A program made the position numbers and the translations under genes. A stretch of DNA of 64,000 bases from Muscardinus avellanarius (taxonomy: Eukaryota > Chordata > Mammalia > Rodentia > Gliridae): positions 19,632,592 to 19,696,591 of the forward strand of contig OY726578.1 in the NCBI GenBank assembly GCA_963383645.1, written 5' to 3'. The notes under the pieces are model-generated. The model was given only the letters and a program-made list of their open reading frames with translations. It was not told the DNA's origin and did no database searches. This document shows, in pieces, positions 1 through 9,599 of the stretch. Positions within the stretch are counted from its first letter, which is position 1, and every line of letters begins with the position of its first letter.

Positions 1-343
1 GGTGCCTTGATAACTTGAAAACTTTAACCACCTCGGTGGGTTTGCAGGAAGTGGTGGGGAAGGAGGTCTGGGTGACAGGGGGCATCTGCCCAGAGCTCCC
101 CACTGCCCCCCGACTGTGAAACAAGCCACCCCAGCATCTTAAAACCACGCCCAGTGTGTTCTCTAGCTGGCGCCTGGGTCCTTTGACATCAGGGCAGGGC
201 CACAGGCGGGGGCTGGAGCCACACAGAGGTGCCCTTGTCCTGGTCGCCTGCAGGGACTCTGGCCTGGCCGTCAGCTGAACACAGACGTGGGCCCCCATGT
301 GGCTTGGGCTTCCTTCCAACATGGCGGCTAGCTTCCTAGAGAA

Positions 344-345
<2 letters not shown>
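1..345. other. unique GC-rich sequence, nothing recognised
   Basis: This stretch has no repeat I recognise, no convincing open frame and no motif cluster. It ends at a short CAGA microsatellite. Confidence 0.5.
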
Positions 346-378
<33 letters not shown>

Positions 379-381
379 GAG
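346..381. repeat. (CAGA)n microsatellite
   Basis: About eight uninterrupted copies of CAGA/GACA are visible, fading into GAGA. It is a simple repeat with no sign of function. Confidence 0.95.
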
Positions 382-490
382 AATGACTTCCCCATGCAAA
401 TGGGCCCACTTCCCCCAAATTCTGTTCACCGAGGCTCTCACAAAAGACTGTCCACCTTTTGCTGGGAACAGTGTCAAATAATTTGCTGAC

Positions 491-703
491 TTTTTCTTTT
501 TTGTGGTACTGGGGATGGAACCCAGGGGCATCCTACCTCTGAGCTATACCCCCAGCCCTAATTTTTATTCTTTATTTAGAAACAGGGTCTCACTGGGTCG
601 CAGAGGACCTCACTGAGTAGTAGCTGAGGCTGCCTGCAAACTGCGATCTTCCTGTCCCAGCCTCCCAAATGCTAGGATTACAAGCGTGTGCCACCACGCC
701 TGG
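491..703 (-). mobile_element. MEN/B1-dID dimeric SINE
   Basis: On the plus strand it reads poly-T, the reverse of an ID-like tRNA-derived half (GGTACTGGGGATGGAACCC), an A-rich linker, then the reverse of a B1-like half ending CCACCACGCCTGG. An 8-bp target-site duplication, TTTGCTGA, flanks it (482-489 and 705-712). The dimer layout identifies a squirrel-type SINE mobilised by L1 machinery. Confidence 0.9.
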
Positions 704-736
704 TTTTGCTGAAATGTTTTATTTATTTATTTATTT

Positions 737-797
737 TTGGTGGTATGTACTGGGGATGGAACTCAGAGACATGCTATCTCCAAGCTACACCCCCAAC

Positions 798-840
<43 letters not shown>

Positions 841-1161
841 TGTTGGGGATGGAACCCAGGGGCATTCTACCTCTGAGCTACATCCCCTAGCCCTATTTTT
901 TATTATTTATTTTGAAACAGGGTCTTGCTAAGCTGCGGAGGACCTCACTAAGTAGCTGAGGCTGTCCGCGAACCGCGATCCTCCTGTCTCAGCCTCCTAA
1001 GTACTGGGATTACAAGTGTGTGCCACCACACTCGGCTTCCTTTTTGTTTTTTGTTTTGAAACAGGGTCTCACTAAGTTGCTGAGGCTAGCCTCGAACCTG
1101 CAGTCCTCTTGTCTCAGCCTCCCAAATACTGGGATTACAGGTGCACTGCACCAAGCCTAGC
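737..1161 (-). mobile_element. nested SINE: one MEN copy inside another
   Basis: An outer ID half (737-797) is followed by a GT run that is the tail of an inner complete SINE (798-1036). A second B1 half (1037-1161) then appears without its own ID half. The simplest reading is that the inner copy landed in the A-rich linker of the outer copy, separating its two halves. Confidence 0.75.
801..840. repeat. (GT)n microsatellite in a SINE tail
   Basis: About 20 GT units sit exactly where the 3' tail of the inner SINE should be. ACAC tails follow the CAGTACC end of this SINE elsewhere in the window (35.9 and 41.5 kb), so the repeat probably grew from the tail. Confidence 0.9.
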
Positions 1162-1170
1162 TTCCTGGCT

Positions 1171-1330
1171 TTTTTTTTTGTCGGTTCTGGGGATGAAACC
1201 CAGGGGCATTTAACCTCCGAGCTAAGTTGCAGAGGGCCGCACTAAGTAGCTGAGGCTGGCTGAGAATCACGATCCTCCTGTCTCAGCCTCCCAAATGCTG
1301 GGATTACAAGCGTGCGCCACCACGCCCAGA
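1171..1330 (-). mobile_element. MEN SINE, internally deleted
   Basis: Poly-T and the reversed ID half run straight into the B1 half. The usual linker and part of the B1 end are missing (CGAGCTAAGTTGCAGAGG junction). TTCCTG occurs on both sides (1162-1167 and 1331-1336) as a possible short duplication. Confidence 0.85.
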
Positions 1331-1381
1331 TTCCTGACATGTTTTTAAACACACAGCCCCTGCCCTGTAGATACAGGCCGT

Positions 1382-1382
<1 letters not shown>

Positions 1383-1438
<56 letters not shown>
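1383..1438. repeat. (GT)n microsatellite
   Basis: An uninterrupted GT run of about 28 units lies 50 bp past the preceding SINE. Open frames across it on both strands are artefacts of the dinucleotide. Confidence 0.97.
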
Positions 1439-1439
1439 G

Positions 1440-2284
1440 CTCTCTTTTGGAGGGCACACAGTACTGTGAATGTCTGGACCTGGGTCTAAGCTCCATTTCT
1501 GGATCCCGTGTGTGTGTGTTGTGGGGAGACTCAAAGCCAGCCCAGGGCACACCACGGAGAGACTGGGATTTCTCCACAAGAAGGGAACAAGAAAAAATAC
1601 AACATGCGTCCTGTGAACATAATAAACAAGTACTAAAGTGCGTGATTACCCAGGAGGCTCTGCGGGCAAAGGCCGGCTGCTGGCCAGAGCGATGGGGGGG
1701 GGGGGTGGATGGCATCTTGGACCCTGGTCAGGAACCAGCCCCAGAGGGGCTTTGAGGGTCGGAGGGGCCAGCCGGCGAGGGGCGTTTCAGACACAGTTTC
1801 ACTTGTGCAAAGGCCCTGTGGGGTAAGACATTGGTACCTTAAGGGCTTGAACGGCCGCGCAGTTGGGGCTGGGTGGTACACGGGGCTCCATCCCACATCT
1901 CCAAGGCCACAGGAGAACTCAGGTTTGAGTCTACAGGGAAATCGCCACATTTGCCTGAAGCTTACACATTCCACACCCCAAATGCCCGCCTCAGGACTTG
2001 GGATGGTGGTTTCCAGTCTTTTAGTTCCTTTCCAGCTTCTCTTGGGTCCCAAGTCCTCACCCGAGTCATCACCAGCTTGTAAGTCCCCTGGACTTTCCCC
2101 CAGTGACACCCTCTTGCCCCAGCTCCCTGGAGCTGAACCCCCCCCACCCCACCCCGCCTCGTCTCCCGCTCCACCCAGCCTCGCAGCCACCAGGGTGCGG
2201 GAGTCCAAGTAGACACCCAGGACGACGTCAACAGAGGCCCTGCGGAGCTGCGGCTGCCAGCCCGCCCACTGCTCCCCGCGCACC
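1440..2284. other. unique GC-rich sequence
   Basis: This holds an L2-like fragment near 1765-1830 and a pyrimidine-rich stretch at 2090-2180. Open frames are present on both strands but carry no recognisable domain, no start context and no splice-site pattern that I would trust. Confidence 0.45.
1765..1830 (-). mobile_element. L2 fragment (ancient LINE)
   Basis: The words GTGCAAAGGCCCTGTGG and the preceding text match the reverse of the familiar L2 3' region (GGGCCTTTGCAC...). It is short and worn. Confidence 0.45.
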
Positions 2285-2480
2285 CCATCCAGCCAATTTG
2301 AATAAACAGATCCCCCAAACAGAGCCCCGTAATGGAAGCGGTGTCAGACCCTCATCTGCGGCTGCTTGGGGCGCGCGGGTCTGTAACACTTTGGGCCTCG
2401 CCGAGGCCGACGAGTGATTGTGGCCGCCGGGAACCCCTGACAGCTTAATCAGATCATGAAAATCAGGGATTACGCTGCGC
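2285..2480. promoter_or_regulatory. candidate conserved noncoding island
   Basis: AT-rich blocks (AGCCAATTTGAATAAACAG; GCTTAATCAGATCATGAAAA) stand out in GC-rich surroundings. No repeat family is recognised and no open frame fits. Such islands often prove to be conserved enhancers, but I judge this from composition and motifs alone. Confidence 0.35.
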
Positions 2481-2770
2481 ACCTGCCTGTGGGCAAAGAC
2501 CGGGAGAAATGGCTGGCGAGTTCTCCGCCGAGGCAGTGGGCAGGACTTCCCGAGTACATGATTCACGGCGGGGGCACGAGCCCAGGGCAGGGAGCTCCGG
2601 GAGCGGGAACCAGCATCGCCCTGAACAGTGCCAACGCCGGACGCGGGGGTGCCCACACAGGGTCTCTTGTGCACACAAACCGGATTTGGGGGCTGCGGCC
2701 ACGTCCGGGTCCAAGATGGACCTGGATTTAAGACCTGCACCCCTCCTTTCCTTCCTTCTTTGCTTCCAAG

Positions 2771-2774
2771 AATA

Positions 2775-2805
<31 letters not shown>

Positions 2806-2925
2806 ATATTTAGTGGTACTAAGGATTGAACCCAGGGGCATTCTGCCTCTGAGCATCTCATCAACCCAGCGAGATCCGTTTCAAAATAAGATAAAATAGG
2901 ACTGGGGTGGATCTCAGAGGTAGAA
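2771..2925. mobile_element. two ID-like fragments in inverted orientation
   Basis: An AAAT run is followed by a minus-strand ID half (about 2811-2858). Directly after it comes a B1 end plus plus-strand ID piece (GGACTGGGGTGGATCTCAGAGGTAG, given here in part, 2868-2924). Both are truncated, probably the product of separate insertions. Confidence 0.65.
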
Positions 2926-3334
2926 GTTGGACACACAGGAGATGGAGGGCGGGCCACGAGCGCCCCACACAGGCCTGCGCCTGGGCGGGGGGGGGGGCTG
3001 GGATGCAGGGACTTTCCAGCGCTCTCCCCACAGCGACATCCCCATCTCAAGTTCTTCTTGAATTAGGTTCTGGGCCTGGAATCCCAGCCAGGGGGCCCCG
3101 GGGCTGGGCTTTCCTTGCAGCGGAGAGCACCCCGCAGGAGACGCCGCCTCATTCACACCTTGGTGTGAACTGCGCTGTGAATGTGCTAAACGCTGAGGGC
3201 AGATGGCCAGGTTAGCCCCTGGCCTGGCCTCGCTGACAGCTCCCGCAGAGGTGGGAGCTGGGCCTCCTCTCCCGGCCTCCCTTCCCAGCCCCGAGAGCTG
3301 GCAAGCTGGCCTAGGAGCCGCTTCCAAGTGGAAT

Positions 3335-3392
3335 TTCTGTGGCACCTAATTCAATGCCTGGCACATACCAGGCACCAAATAAACACCACATG
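3335..3392 (+). mobile_element. MIR 3' end leading into the GATG satellite
   Basis: AATGCCTGGCACATACCAGG and ACCAAATAAACACC match the 3' part of MIR elements (...TGCCTGGCACATAGTAGG...CTCAATAAATG...). The satellite starts immediately downstream, so this MIR end probably seeded it. Confidence 0.6.
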
Positions 3393-5050
3393 GATGGATG
3401 GAGAGATGGGTGGATGGGAGGAGGGGTAGATTGATGCAAGAGTTGATGTATGTATGTATGTATGTATGTATGTATGTATGTATGAATAGATGGATGGATG
3501 GATGCAGAGATGGATGGATGGGTGGATGGATGGATGGACGGATGCATAGATGGATGGATGGGTGGATGGATGGATGGGTGGATGGATGGATGGATGGGTG
3601 GATGGATGGATGGGTGGATGGATGGATGGGTGGATGGATGGATGCATAGATGGATGGATGGGTGGATGGATGGATGGGTGGATGGATGCATAGATGGATG
3701 GATGGGTGGATGGATGGATGGGTGGATGGATGCATAGATGGATGGATGGGTAGATGGATGTATGGATGGGAGGATGTATGGATGGGTGGATGGATGGATG
3801 GGTGGATGGATGGATGGGTGGATGGATGGATGGGTGGATGGATGGATGCATAGATGGATGGATGGGTGGATGGATGGATGGATGGATGGGTGGATGGGTG
3901 GATGGATGCATAGATGGATGGATGGGTGGATGGATAGATGGGTGGATGGATGGATGGGTGGATGGATGGATGCATAGATGGATGGATGGGTGGATGGATG
4001 GATGGGTGGATGGATGCATAGATGGATGGATGGGTAGATGGATGGATGGATGGGAGGATGGATGGATGGGTGGATGGATGGATGGATGGTTGGGTGGATG
4101 AATGCATAGATGGATGGATGGGTGGATGGATGGATGGATGGATGGGTGGATGGATGGATGGGTGGATGGATGGATGGGTGGATGGGTGGATGAGTGGATG
4201 GGTGGATGGATGGATGGATGGATGCATAGGTGGATGGATGAATGGATGGATGCATAGATGGATGGATGGGTGGATGGATGGGTGGATGGATGGATGGATG
4301 GATGGATGGATGCATAGGTGGATGGATGGATGGATGCATAGATGGATGGATGGGTGGATGGATGGATGGATGGTTGGGTGGATGAATGCATAGATGGATG
4401 GATGGGTGGATGGATGGATGGATGGATGGGTGGATGGATGGATGGGTGGATGGATGGATGGGTGGATGGGTGGATGAGTGGATGGGTGGATGGATGGATG
4501 CATAGGTGGATGGATGAATGGATGGATGCATAGATGGATGGATGGGTGGATGGATGGGTGGATGGATGGATGGATGGATGGATGGATGGATGGATGCATA
4601 GGTGGATGGATGGATGGATGCATAGATGGATGGATGGGTGGATGGATGGATGGGTGGATGGATGCATAGATGGATGGATGGGTAGATGGATGGATGGATG
4701 GGAGGATGGATGGATGGATGGATGCATAGATGGATGGATGGGTGGATGGATGGATGGATGGATGGATGGATGGATGTGTAGATGGATGGATGGATGGATG
4801 AGTATATGGATGGGTGGTTGGATGGATGGGTGGATGGGAGGAGGGGTAGATGGATGGATGGATGGATGGATGGATGGATGGGTAAATGGATGGATGGATG
4901 GATTATTGTGTGTATGTAACGTATGTATGTATGTATGTATGTGTGGATGGATGGATGGATGGATGATGGTTGGATGGGAGGAGGGGTAGGTGTGGATGAG
5001 TGGATGGTGGATGATGAAGGTTGGATGGATGGATGGACGTGATTGGTGAG
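3389..5050. repeat. 1.66-kb GATG tetranucleotide satellite with higher-order repeats
   Basis: Near-continuous GGAT/GATG units are broken by regular variants (GGGT, GATGCATA, GGTTGGG, GTAT). Blocks recur: the GGTTGGGTGGATGAATG segment at 4088 returns at 4372, a 284-bp period. Flanks carry GTAT runs at 3444-3484 and 4914-4942. Because 4-base units read in every frame as H-P-S-I or M-D-G-W cycles, long stop-free frames here are meaningless. Confidence 0.97.
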
Positions 5051-5551
5051 TTGGAGGATAGATGAGTGGGAGTGAGTTGACGGGAGCCCTGGGTGGCCGG
5101 GCAGTCGCACTAGAGCATCACTGATGGAAATCTGACGGGGCCTCTTTGGGCTGGCGTGCTTTGCACCTCAGGACCGGGAGTGGCCGCTCGTGCTGACAGC
5201 CTCTCAGGAGGCTCGCACTCAACCCAGATTCTGAAGGACACTGCTTTGCCCCTGAAGTGTTGGGGACAACCTGAGCCACGTGGTCCTATGCCCAGATCTG
5301 TGGGTTTTCAGGGGCTGCAGCACTGAGCTTGGAGTCCCGGGCTCTTGGCACGGGGACCATGGCCGGAGCTCGTGGCCTGTGAGCCGTGGGGTGGGGGATC
5401 GGGCGGTGTGAATGGTGGACAGAAACCAGGCCCGTTCACTCGCAGGCGGTCTGCGGAATCTGCCAGAGAAACGTGAGGCTTCTGGATGTTTCTCTGGGCA
5501 GTTCTGGGGAGAAGATAAGAGTTTTCTTCCACCAGCAAATCCTTGGCTTTT
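5051..5551. other. unique sequence after the satellite
   Basis: Degenerate GATG words fade out near 5090. The rest is GC-rich unique DNA without a recognised repeat or exon. Confidence 0.45.
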
Positions 5552-5565
5552 AAACTCACTCAGCT

Positions 5566-5776
5566 CGCCGGGCATGGTGGCATGCGCTTGTAATCCCCGC
5601 ACTTGGGAGGCTGAGACAGGAGGATTGTGCAGGTTCGAAGCCAGCCGCAAGCTACTTAGTGAGACCCTGTTTTAAAATAAAATGTAAAATGGGTCTGGGA
5701 GTATAGCCTGGAGGTAGAAAGCCCTGGGTTCCACCTCCAGTAGCACCAAAATAAATAAATAAATAAATATAAAAAT
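5566..5776 (+). mobile_element. MEN SINE, plus strand
   Basis: It reads CGCCGGGCATGGTGGCATGC, the B1 half, an A-rich linker, the ID half and an AAAT tail. The flanks AAACTCACTCAGCT (5552-5565) and AAACTCATCCAGCT (5777-5790) form a 14-bp target duplication with two mismatches. The B1 half carries the GAAGCCAGCCGC variant. Confidence 0.9.
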
Positions 5777-5899
5777 AAACTCATCCAGCTGCTTCTTTGA
5801 TGTGTCACCTAACCCTTCACACACTCACCCATTTACCTTTCTACCTATCTCCTACCTTTGCTATCTTTACCTTTCATAACTGTTCCCTTTCACCGAATT

Positions 5900-6012
5900 A
5901 TCCATCCATCCATCCACCATCCATCCATCCCTCCCATCTGCCCATCCACTCATCCATCTGTCCCTCCTCCCATCCATGCATCCATGCATCCATGCATCCA
6001 TGCATCCATCCT
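5900..6012. repeat. CATC array with CATGCATC core
   Basis: CATC units with a run of CCATGCAT near 5975-6005. It is the same motif family as the satellites at 3.4 and 31 kb but in the opposite orientation to the first. Confidence 0.93.
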
Positions 6013-6017
6013 TGTCC

Positions 6018-6135
6018 ATGGTATGAGTTTCCTGCAGCTGCCATAACAAAACACCACAAACCTAGTGCTTAAAACCACGCAGACTTACTCTCTTTCCGTT
6101 CTGAAGGTCGGAGGCCTGAAATGGGTCTTGCAGGC
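6018..6135 (-). mobile_element. MLT1-type MaLR LTR fragment
   Basis: The words GCTGCCATAACAAAACACC, GTGCTTAAAACCAC and GTTCTGAAGGTCGGAGGCC match the reverse of MLT1-type LTR 3' sequence. The copy is truncated where provirus sequence begins. Confidence 0.6.
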
Positions 6136-6281
6136 TACAATGGGGCCTTGGAAGCTCCACGTCCCATATCGACCGCAGTCATCGGGAAAGGCACCTCTGT
6201 AGGGAACACACTGACTAGTATCTTCCCCAATCTGGGACAGAGGCAGCAGCCCCACACCCGGCAGTCAAGGCCCTTAATCCA

Positions 6282-6432
6282 AGGGATCGAGTCCTCCTCA
6301 AGTCGCTTCAACCAAAACGTCTCCAACCACGGTGGACTGGGCCCCTCACAGTGATCCTCACCACACCTACTGCAGCCAAACTGCTGGGGGACCCCAACTG
6401 GCATCATCTTACCCGGCTAAAAAGGGCTCCCT
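6282..6432 (+). pseudogene. retroviral pol remnant (integrase C-terminal end)
   Basis: In the frame starting at 6282 the DNA reads a basic stretch, then W-T-G-P-L-T-V and T-T-P-T-A-A-K, then a W-H-H-L-T-R segment. Gammaretrovirus-type integrases end with this GP...TTPT...W-H pattern. The frame is broken upstream by stops near 6205-6275, and only about 50 codons are readable. It is a dead fragment of a class I endogenous retrovirus. The LTR in the same orientation downstream supports this; no complete gene is present. Confidence 0.6.
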
Positions 6433-6559
6433 TACGGCAACCTCATGACAGATTCTCTTGTACAGTGCTGGGGCCCGCTAAGCTCTGTTTTTCTTGGCAA
6501 AATTCTCTTTAACGCTTTTATTTCAGCAGATCCACTTGTTTATATGGTACGGTGCTCTC

Positions 6560-6690
6560 CCTTTCTGGATGCCAGGCAGCCATAACCCCTCGTCTGTTAA
6601 AGTTCATTCAAACATACATTACTGAGCTGTCCAGGGCAACCTCTAATCAACTCCCGCGGCGGCCATACTCCTGCCTGCCCACTTCCGAAG
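6560..6690 (+). pseudogene. retroviral env remnant (transmembrane subunit tail)
   Basis: In the frame through 6552 a basic-hydrophobic segment (LLKFIQTYITELSRATSNQ) is followed by P-Y-S-C-L-P-T, resembling the cytoplasmic tail of a class I retroviral transmembrane protein. The surface subunit and most of env are absent between the pol remnant and this piece, so the provirus carries a large internal deletion. A CAGCAGGAAGTAG-like word (about 6740) and a purine-rich run (AAAGGCGGGGA, about 6778-6788) precede the LTR, as expected for this end of a provirus. Confidence 0.45.
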
Positions 6691-6871
6691 GACCCGACCT
6701 CTCCTGGCCAAGGGGCCTCCTGCGATGCCCCCTGACAGCAGGAAGTAGCTATGGACTCTGTGGTCACCCAATATCACCAAAGGCGGGGACGATAGGTCGG
6801 GTCCCTCCCTTCCCCACAGGACCCCACGGAGGGGACAGGAGGCCGAACACGGGAAGCCAGAAGTGGAGATG

Positions 6872-6933
6872 TCGCAAGACTGCAGACATCGCGAGACAGA
6901 CGTCAGTGCAGTGACACTCCGGATGTCGCGAGA
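6872..6933 (+). promoter_or_regulatory. TCGCGAGA repeats in the LTR
   Basis: Perfect TCGCGAGA occurs at 6889-6896 and 6926-6933, with a one-base variant at 6872-6879. It is most of the palindromic TCTCGCGAGA promoter element known from mammalian housekeeping promoters. The position about 35-95 bp upstream of the LTR TATA box suggests a promoter role, which is inferred. Confidence 0.5.
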
Positions 6934-6983
6934 GGGCCGGCTGCTAGCTCCACCCCAAGACCCTCGCTATAAATATCCGTACT

Positions 6984-7172
6984 CGCCGGGCGTGGTGGTG
7001 CACGCTTGTAATCCCCGCGCTTGGGAGGCGGAGACAGGAGGATCGCGCAGGTTCGAAGCCAGCTGCGCTGGCGTAAGAGACCCTGTTTCAAAAATATAAA
7101 ATAGGTCTTGGAGTGTAGCCCGGAGGTAGAAGGGCTTCCAGGAACCCCAGTACCACCAAAAAAAAAAAAAAA
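6984..7172 (+). mobile_element. MEN SINE, young 'AGGAACCCCAGTACC' subfamily
   Basis: A complete dimer with poly-A tail is bounded by a perfect 13-bp target duplication, AAATATCCGTACT (6971-6983 and 7173-7185). It interrupts the retroviral LTR immediately downstream of its TATA box, so it is younger than the provirus. Confidence 0.95.
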
Positions 7173-7302
7173 AAATATCCGTACTTATTCTCTGACCGTG
7201 TGACTCTGCCAACCGTGACTCTGCTGCTCGGTCACTGGTCCCTTCCCAAAGATTCCAGTTTAATTAAAGAAGCCTTTAATGACTTGGCTGGTCTTCTCGT
7301 AG

Positions 7303-7380
7303 GGCTCACTAAGTAGCTGAGGCTGTCTGGTCTCAACCTCCTCAATGCTGGGATTACAAGCGTGCGCCACCACGTCCAGC
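7303..7380 (-). mobile_element. truncated MEN SINE (B1 half only)
   Basis: It reads CTCACTAAGTAGCTGAGGC through CGCCACCACGTCCAGC. The ID half and linker are lost at the junction with the LTR. Confidence 0.85.
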
Positions 7381-7737
7381 TTCACCTGAGCCTCTCAGAG
7401 CGGCCTGGCCGGGGACACCCTGCCTTGGCCTGGGCTGCACCCAGGCTCCCCAGGGCCACTGAAGAAGGGTGCCTGCCACGGACCTGATTTCTCCCCGCGT
7501 CCGCACCTGGGTGGGCTGTGGCGGGGGCCATGAGGCTGCCCGGCTGAGGAGTACTGTTATCACCCCTCCCGGCGCTAGTCTCCATGCAGGCTGGGAGAGC
7601 AAGCCAATAAGCTGGAGAAATGGCTGCCCGGCATCTTCTGCCATCCCTGCTACGCCCAGCCTTCCGGGAACATGGTTCCTGCCAGGAGGCTGCCTCTGTT
7701 CATCCGACACGTCCAGAGTGTACACACCGGAGCTGCA

Positions 7738-7840
7738 ACTGCTCAAATGTCCTCCCCATTTCCAGTGAGGGAAACTGAGTCCAGGAGGGGCGCAGCCCCA
7801 CTGGAGGCCAGAGCCAGGTCACAGGCGCCTTCATACCCCT
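7738..7840 (-). mobile_element. MIR fragment
   Basis: CCCATTTCCAGTGAGGGAAACTGAG is given here in part; with AGAGCCAGGTCACA it matches the reverse of a MIR core (TTTCCTCATCTGTAAAATGG). Confidence 0.5.
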
Positions 7841-7855
7841 GCCATCAGACCAGCC

Positions 7856-8024
7856 CTCGGGCATGGAGGCGCACGCCTGTAACCCCAGGACTTGGGAGGC
7901 TGAGATAGGAGGATCCAGGTTCTAGTGAGACCCTATTTCAAAATAAAAATTTTAAAGAGCCGAAGGTATAGCTCGGAGATAGAATGCCCCTGGGTTCAAT
8001 CCCCAATACCAGCCTCCAAAATTA
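7856..8024 (+). mobile_element. MEN SINE with B1 deletion
   Basis: The B1 half jumps from GGATCCAGG to TTCTAGTGAGACCC, losing its middle. The linker and ID half (AGGTATAGCTCGGAGATAG) are intact. Confidence 0.85.
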
Positions 8025-8407
8025 AATGATAGCCCTGAAGAATTTTTAGTAGTAATGGGCGACCTTGACCACTGACCCTGAGTGCTGGGCGCTGACCCTC
8101 AGCTGGATGCTGACTGACCAGGGTCTTCAGTCTCCTGCTTTATGATGCTCTCATTTGACAAGGGACCAAGTTGAGTAAGGTGACCTTCTGGGGGCCAGGG
8201 GCCGGGGTGACAGTGGACTCCTCTAAGCAGTGCTCATTCGCAGGCAAGCATGAAATGCCCCCCAGCTATGAGCTCTCCCAGCCTGAGGTCTGAACAGCGC
8301 GCTCTAGAGTCCCCGAGCCGGCTTCTAGGGCGTCCTGTGAGTTGGGGGTGCGGATGGTTCTGGCCAGGTCTTTTCACTGGGGCCTGAATGTGGGATTTTT
8401 ATCTTAT

Positions 8408-8612
8408 TTATTTCTTAATTATTTTTATTTTTTTGTGGCACTGGGGTTCCTGGAAACCTTTCTACCTCCGGGCTACACTCCCAGACCTATTTTTTATATT
8501 TTTATTTGGAAACAGGGTCTCTTAAGCCAGCAGGCTGGCTTCGAACCCGCGCGATCCTCCTGTCTCCGCCTCCCAAGCGCGGGGATTACAAGCGTGCGCC
8601 CCCACGCCCGGC
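8408..8612 (-). mobile_element. MEN SINE, young subfamily
   Basis: It carries the diagnostic GGGGTTCCTGGAAACC ID variant and TTAAGCCAGCAGGCTGGCTTC in the B1 half. A perfect 17-bp target duplication, TGAATGTGGGATTTTTA, flanks it (8385-8401 and 8613-8629). Confidence 0.96.
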
Positions 8613-8761
8613 TGAATGTGGGATTTTTAATCAGCCGCTGCCCCGAGCATTGATGGCCCCACGGCTCACTGGATCCTGAGTTCAGATTCAGAACTGGACT
8701 CCGCAGACCCAGCTACAAACTTTACGAGGCCCCACGCAAAATGAGTGCACCGGCCCCTCGT

Positions 8762-8905
8762 GCTCATTATTGGTAGGATTGTTAACTGTCGGTAGATAGG
8801 ATTTGGTAGGATCATTCACTATTGTTAGGAGTCCTCACTGTTGGCAGGGTGGGAGTTTTGGTAGGACAATAGTTTTGGTAGGATTGTTCACGGTCAGCAG
8901 GATAG
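8762..8905. repeat. degenerate minisatellite, GGTAGGATTGTTCAC unit
   Basis: Variants of GGTAGGATTGTTCACTGT appear about five times (8770, 8800, 8822, 8866, 8878), interleaved with TTTTGGTAGGA. The copies are too divergent for a recent array. Confidence 0.5.
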
Positions 8906-9599
8906 TGGACCAGTCGTGGGGCCTCTGAGCTCTGGGCGACGGCACAGGCTGCACACACAGAGACCACCTGAGATTCAACATGGCGCTGCTGGGTCCTGGC
9001 CATGTCTTGAGGAGCGGAGCCCTGGGGACCCTAAAGCTGTCAGCCGCATCAGATGACCTGGGTCCCAGACCGGGGCAGGCCACGTGATCTTGTACCACGA
9101 CCTTGGCGTCTCTGGGTCTCAGTCTTGCACGGGGCCAACCCAGGCTGAGAGGCCACCTCTAAGCCACCTCCCACCCAGCCTCCCCACCCAGCCTCCCCAC
9201 CCAGCCCCCATCTGTGGCCTCAAAACCTCTGGAGGATCAAATTGCCAGAGCCACCTCCCCCACCCAGCCTGGCTGGAAATGGTTTCCACACAAAGCCCGC
9301 ATTTCCCGCGAGCCTATCGATTCCCCGATTCCCCGAGTCCACCGCCACGTTGCAATTTCAGACGGCAGGATGAGGCCCGGCTGGCAAATAAACACGCAAG
9401 TCCCGGGGCGCCCCCGCCGCCGGCTCCCTTCACCGCGTCCCTGCGAGGATGCAGCGAGGACGCAGCCATCAGGGGCCCCGTGGGAGGAGGGTCGGCCGGA
9501 GCCGGGAGCCTGGAGGATAATGGGCTTAAACAGAGGTCAGACCCCAAGCAGGACCGGCGGATCTAATCCCATCACGGAGGCCCGGGGGCTCTTCTCTTC
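8906..9599. other. unique GC-rich sequence
   Basis: It includes a short CCCAGCCTCCCCAC triplication (9172-9207) and a moderately CpG-rich part at 9380-9490. Open frames on both strands have no recognisable protein pattern. Confidence 0.45.

Larger units (their letters stand above)
6788..7302 (+). mobile_element. 3' LTR of a class I endogenous retrovirus, split by a SINE
   Basis: From GATAGGTCGGGTCCCTCCC onward it aligns by eye with the solo LTR at 49,490-49,850. Shared parts include repeated TCGCGAGA words (6889-6896, 6926-6933), a CTATAAATA TATA box at 6968-6976 and an AATTAAAG poly(A)-signal-like word near 7262. A SINE is inserted at 6984-7172, just past the TATA box. The last ~40 bp are missing, cut off at a SINE fragment. 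Confidence 0.7.

Noticed and set aside
3389..5050. CRISPR-like array because of regular repeated units
   Set aside because: Units are 4 bp with no unique spacers, in a clearly mammalian context.
3311..5110. Minus-strand stop-free frame of 599 codons (His/Pro/Ser/Ile-rich) and its neighbours
   Set aside because: It is the GATG satellite read in frame. A 4-base unit cycles through the same four codons without stops in every frame, so length has no meaning here.
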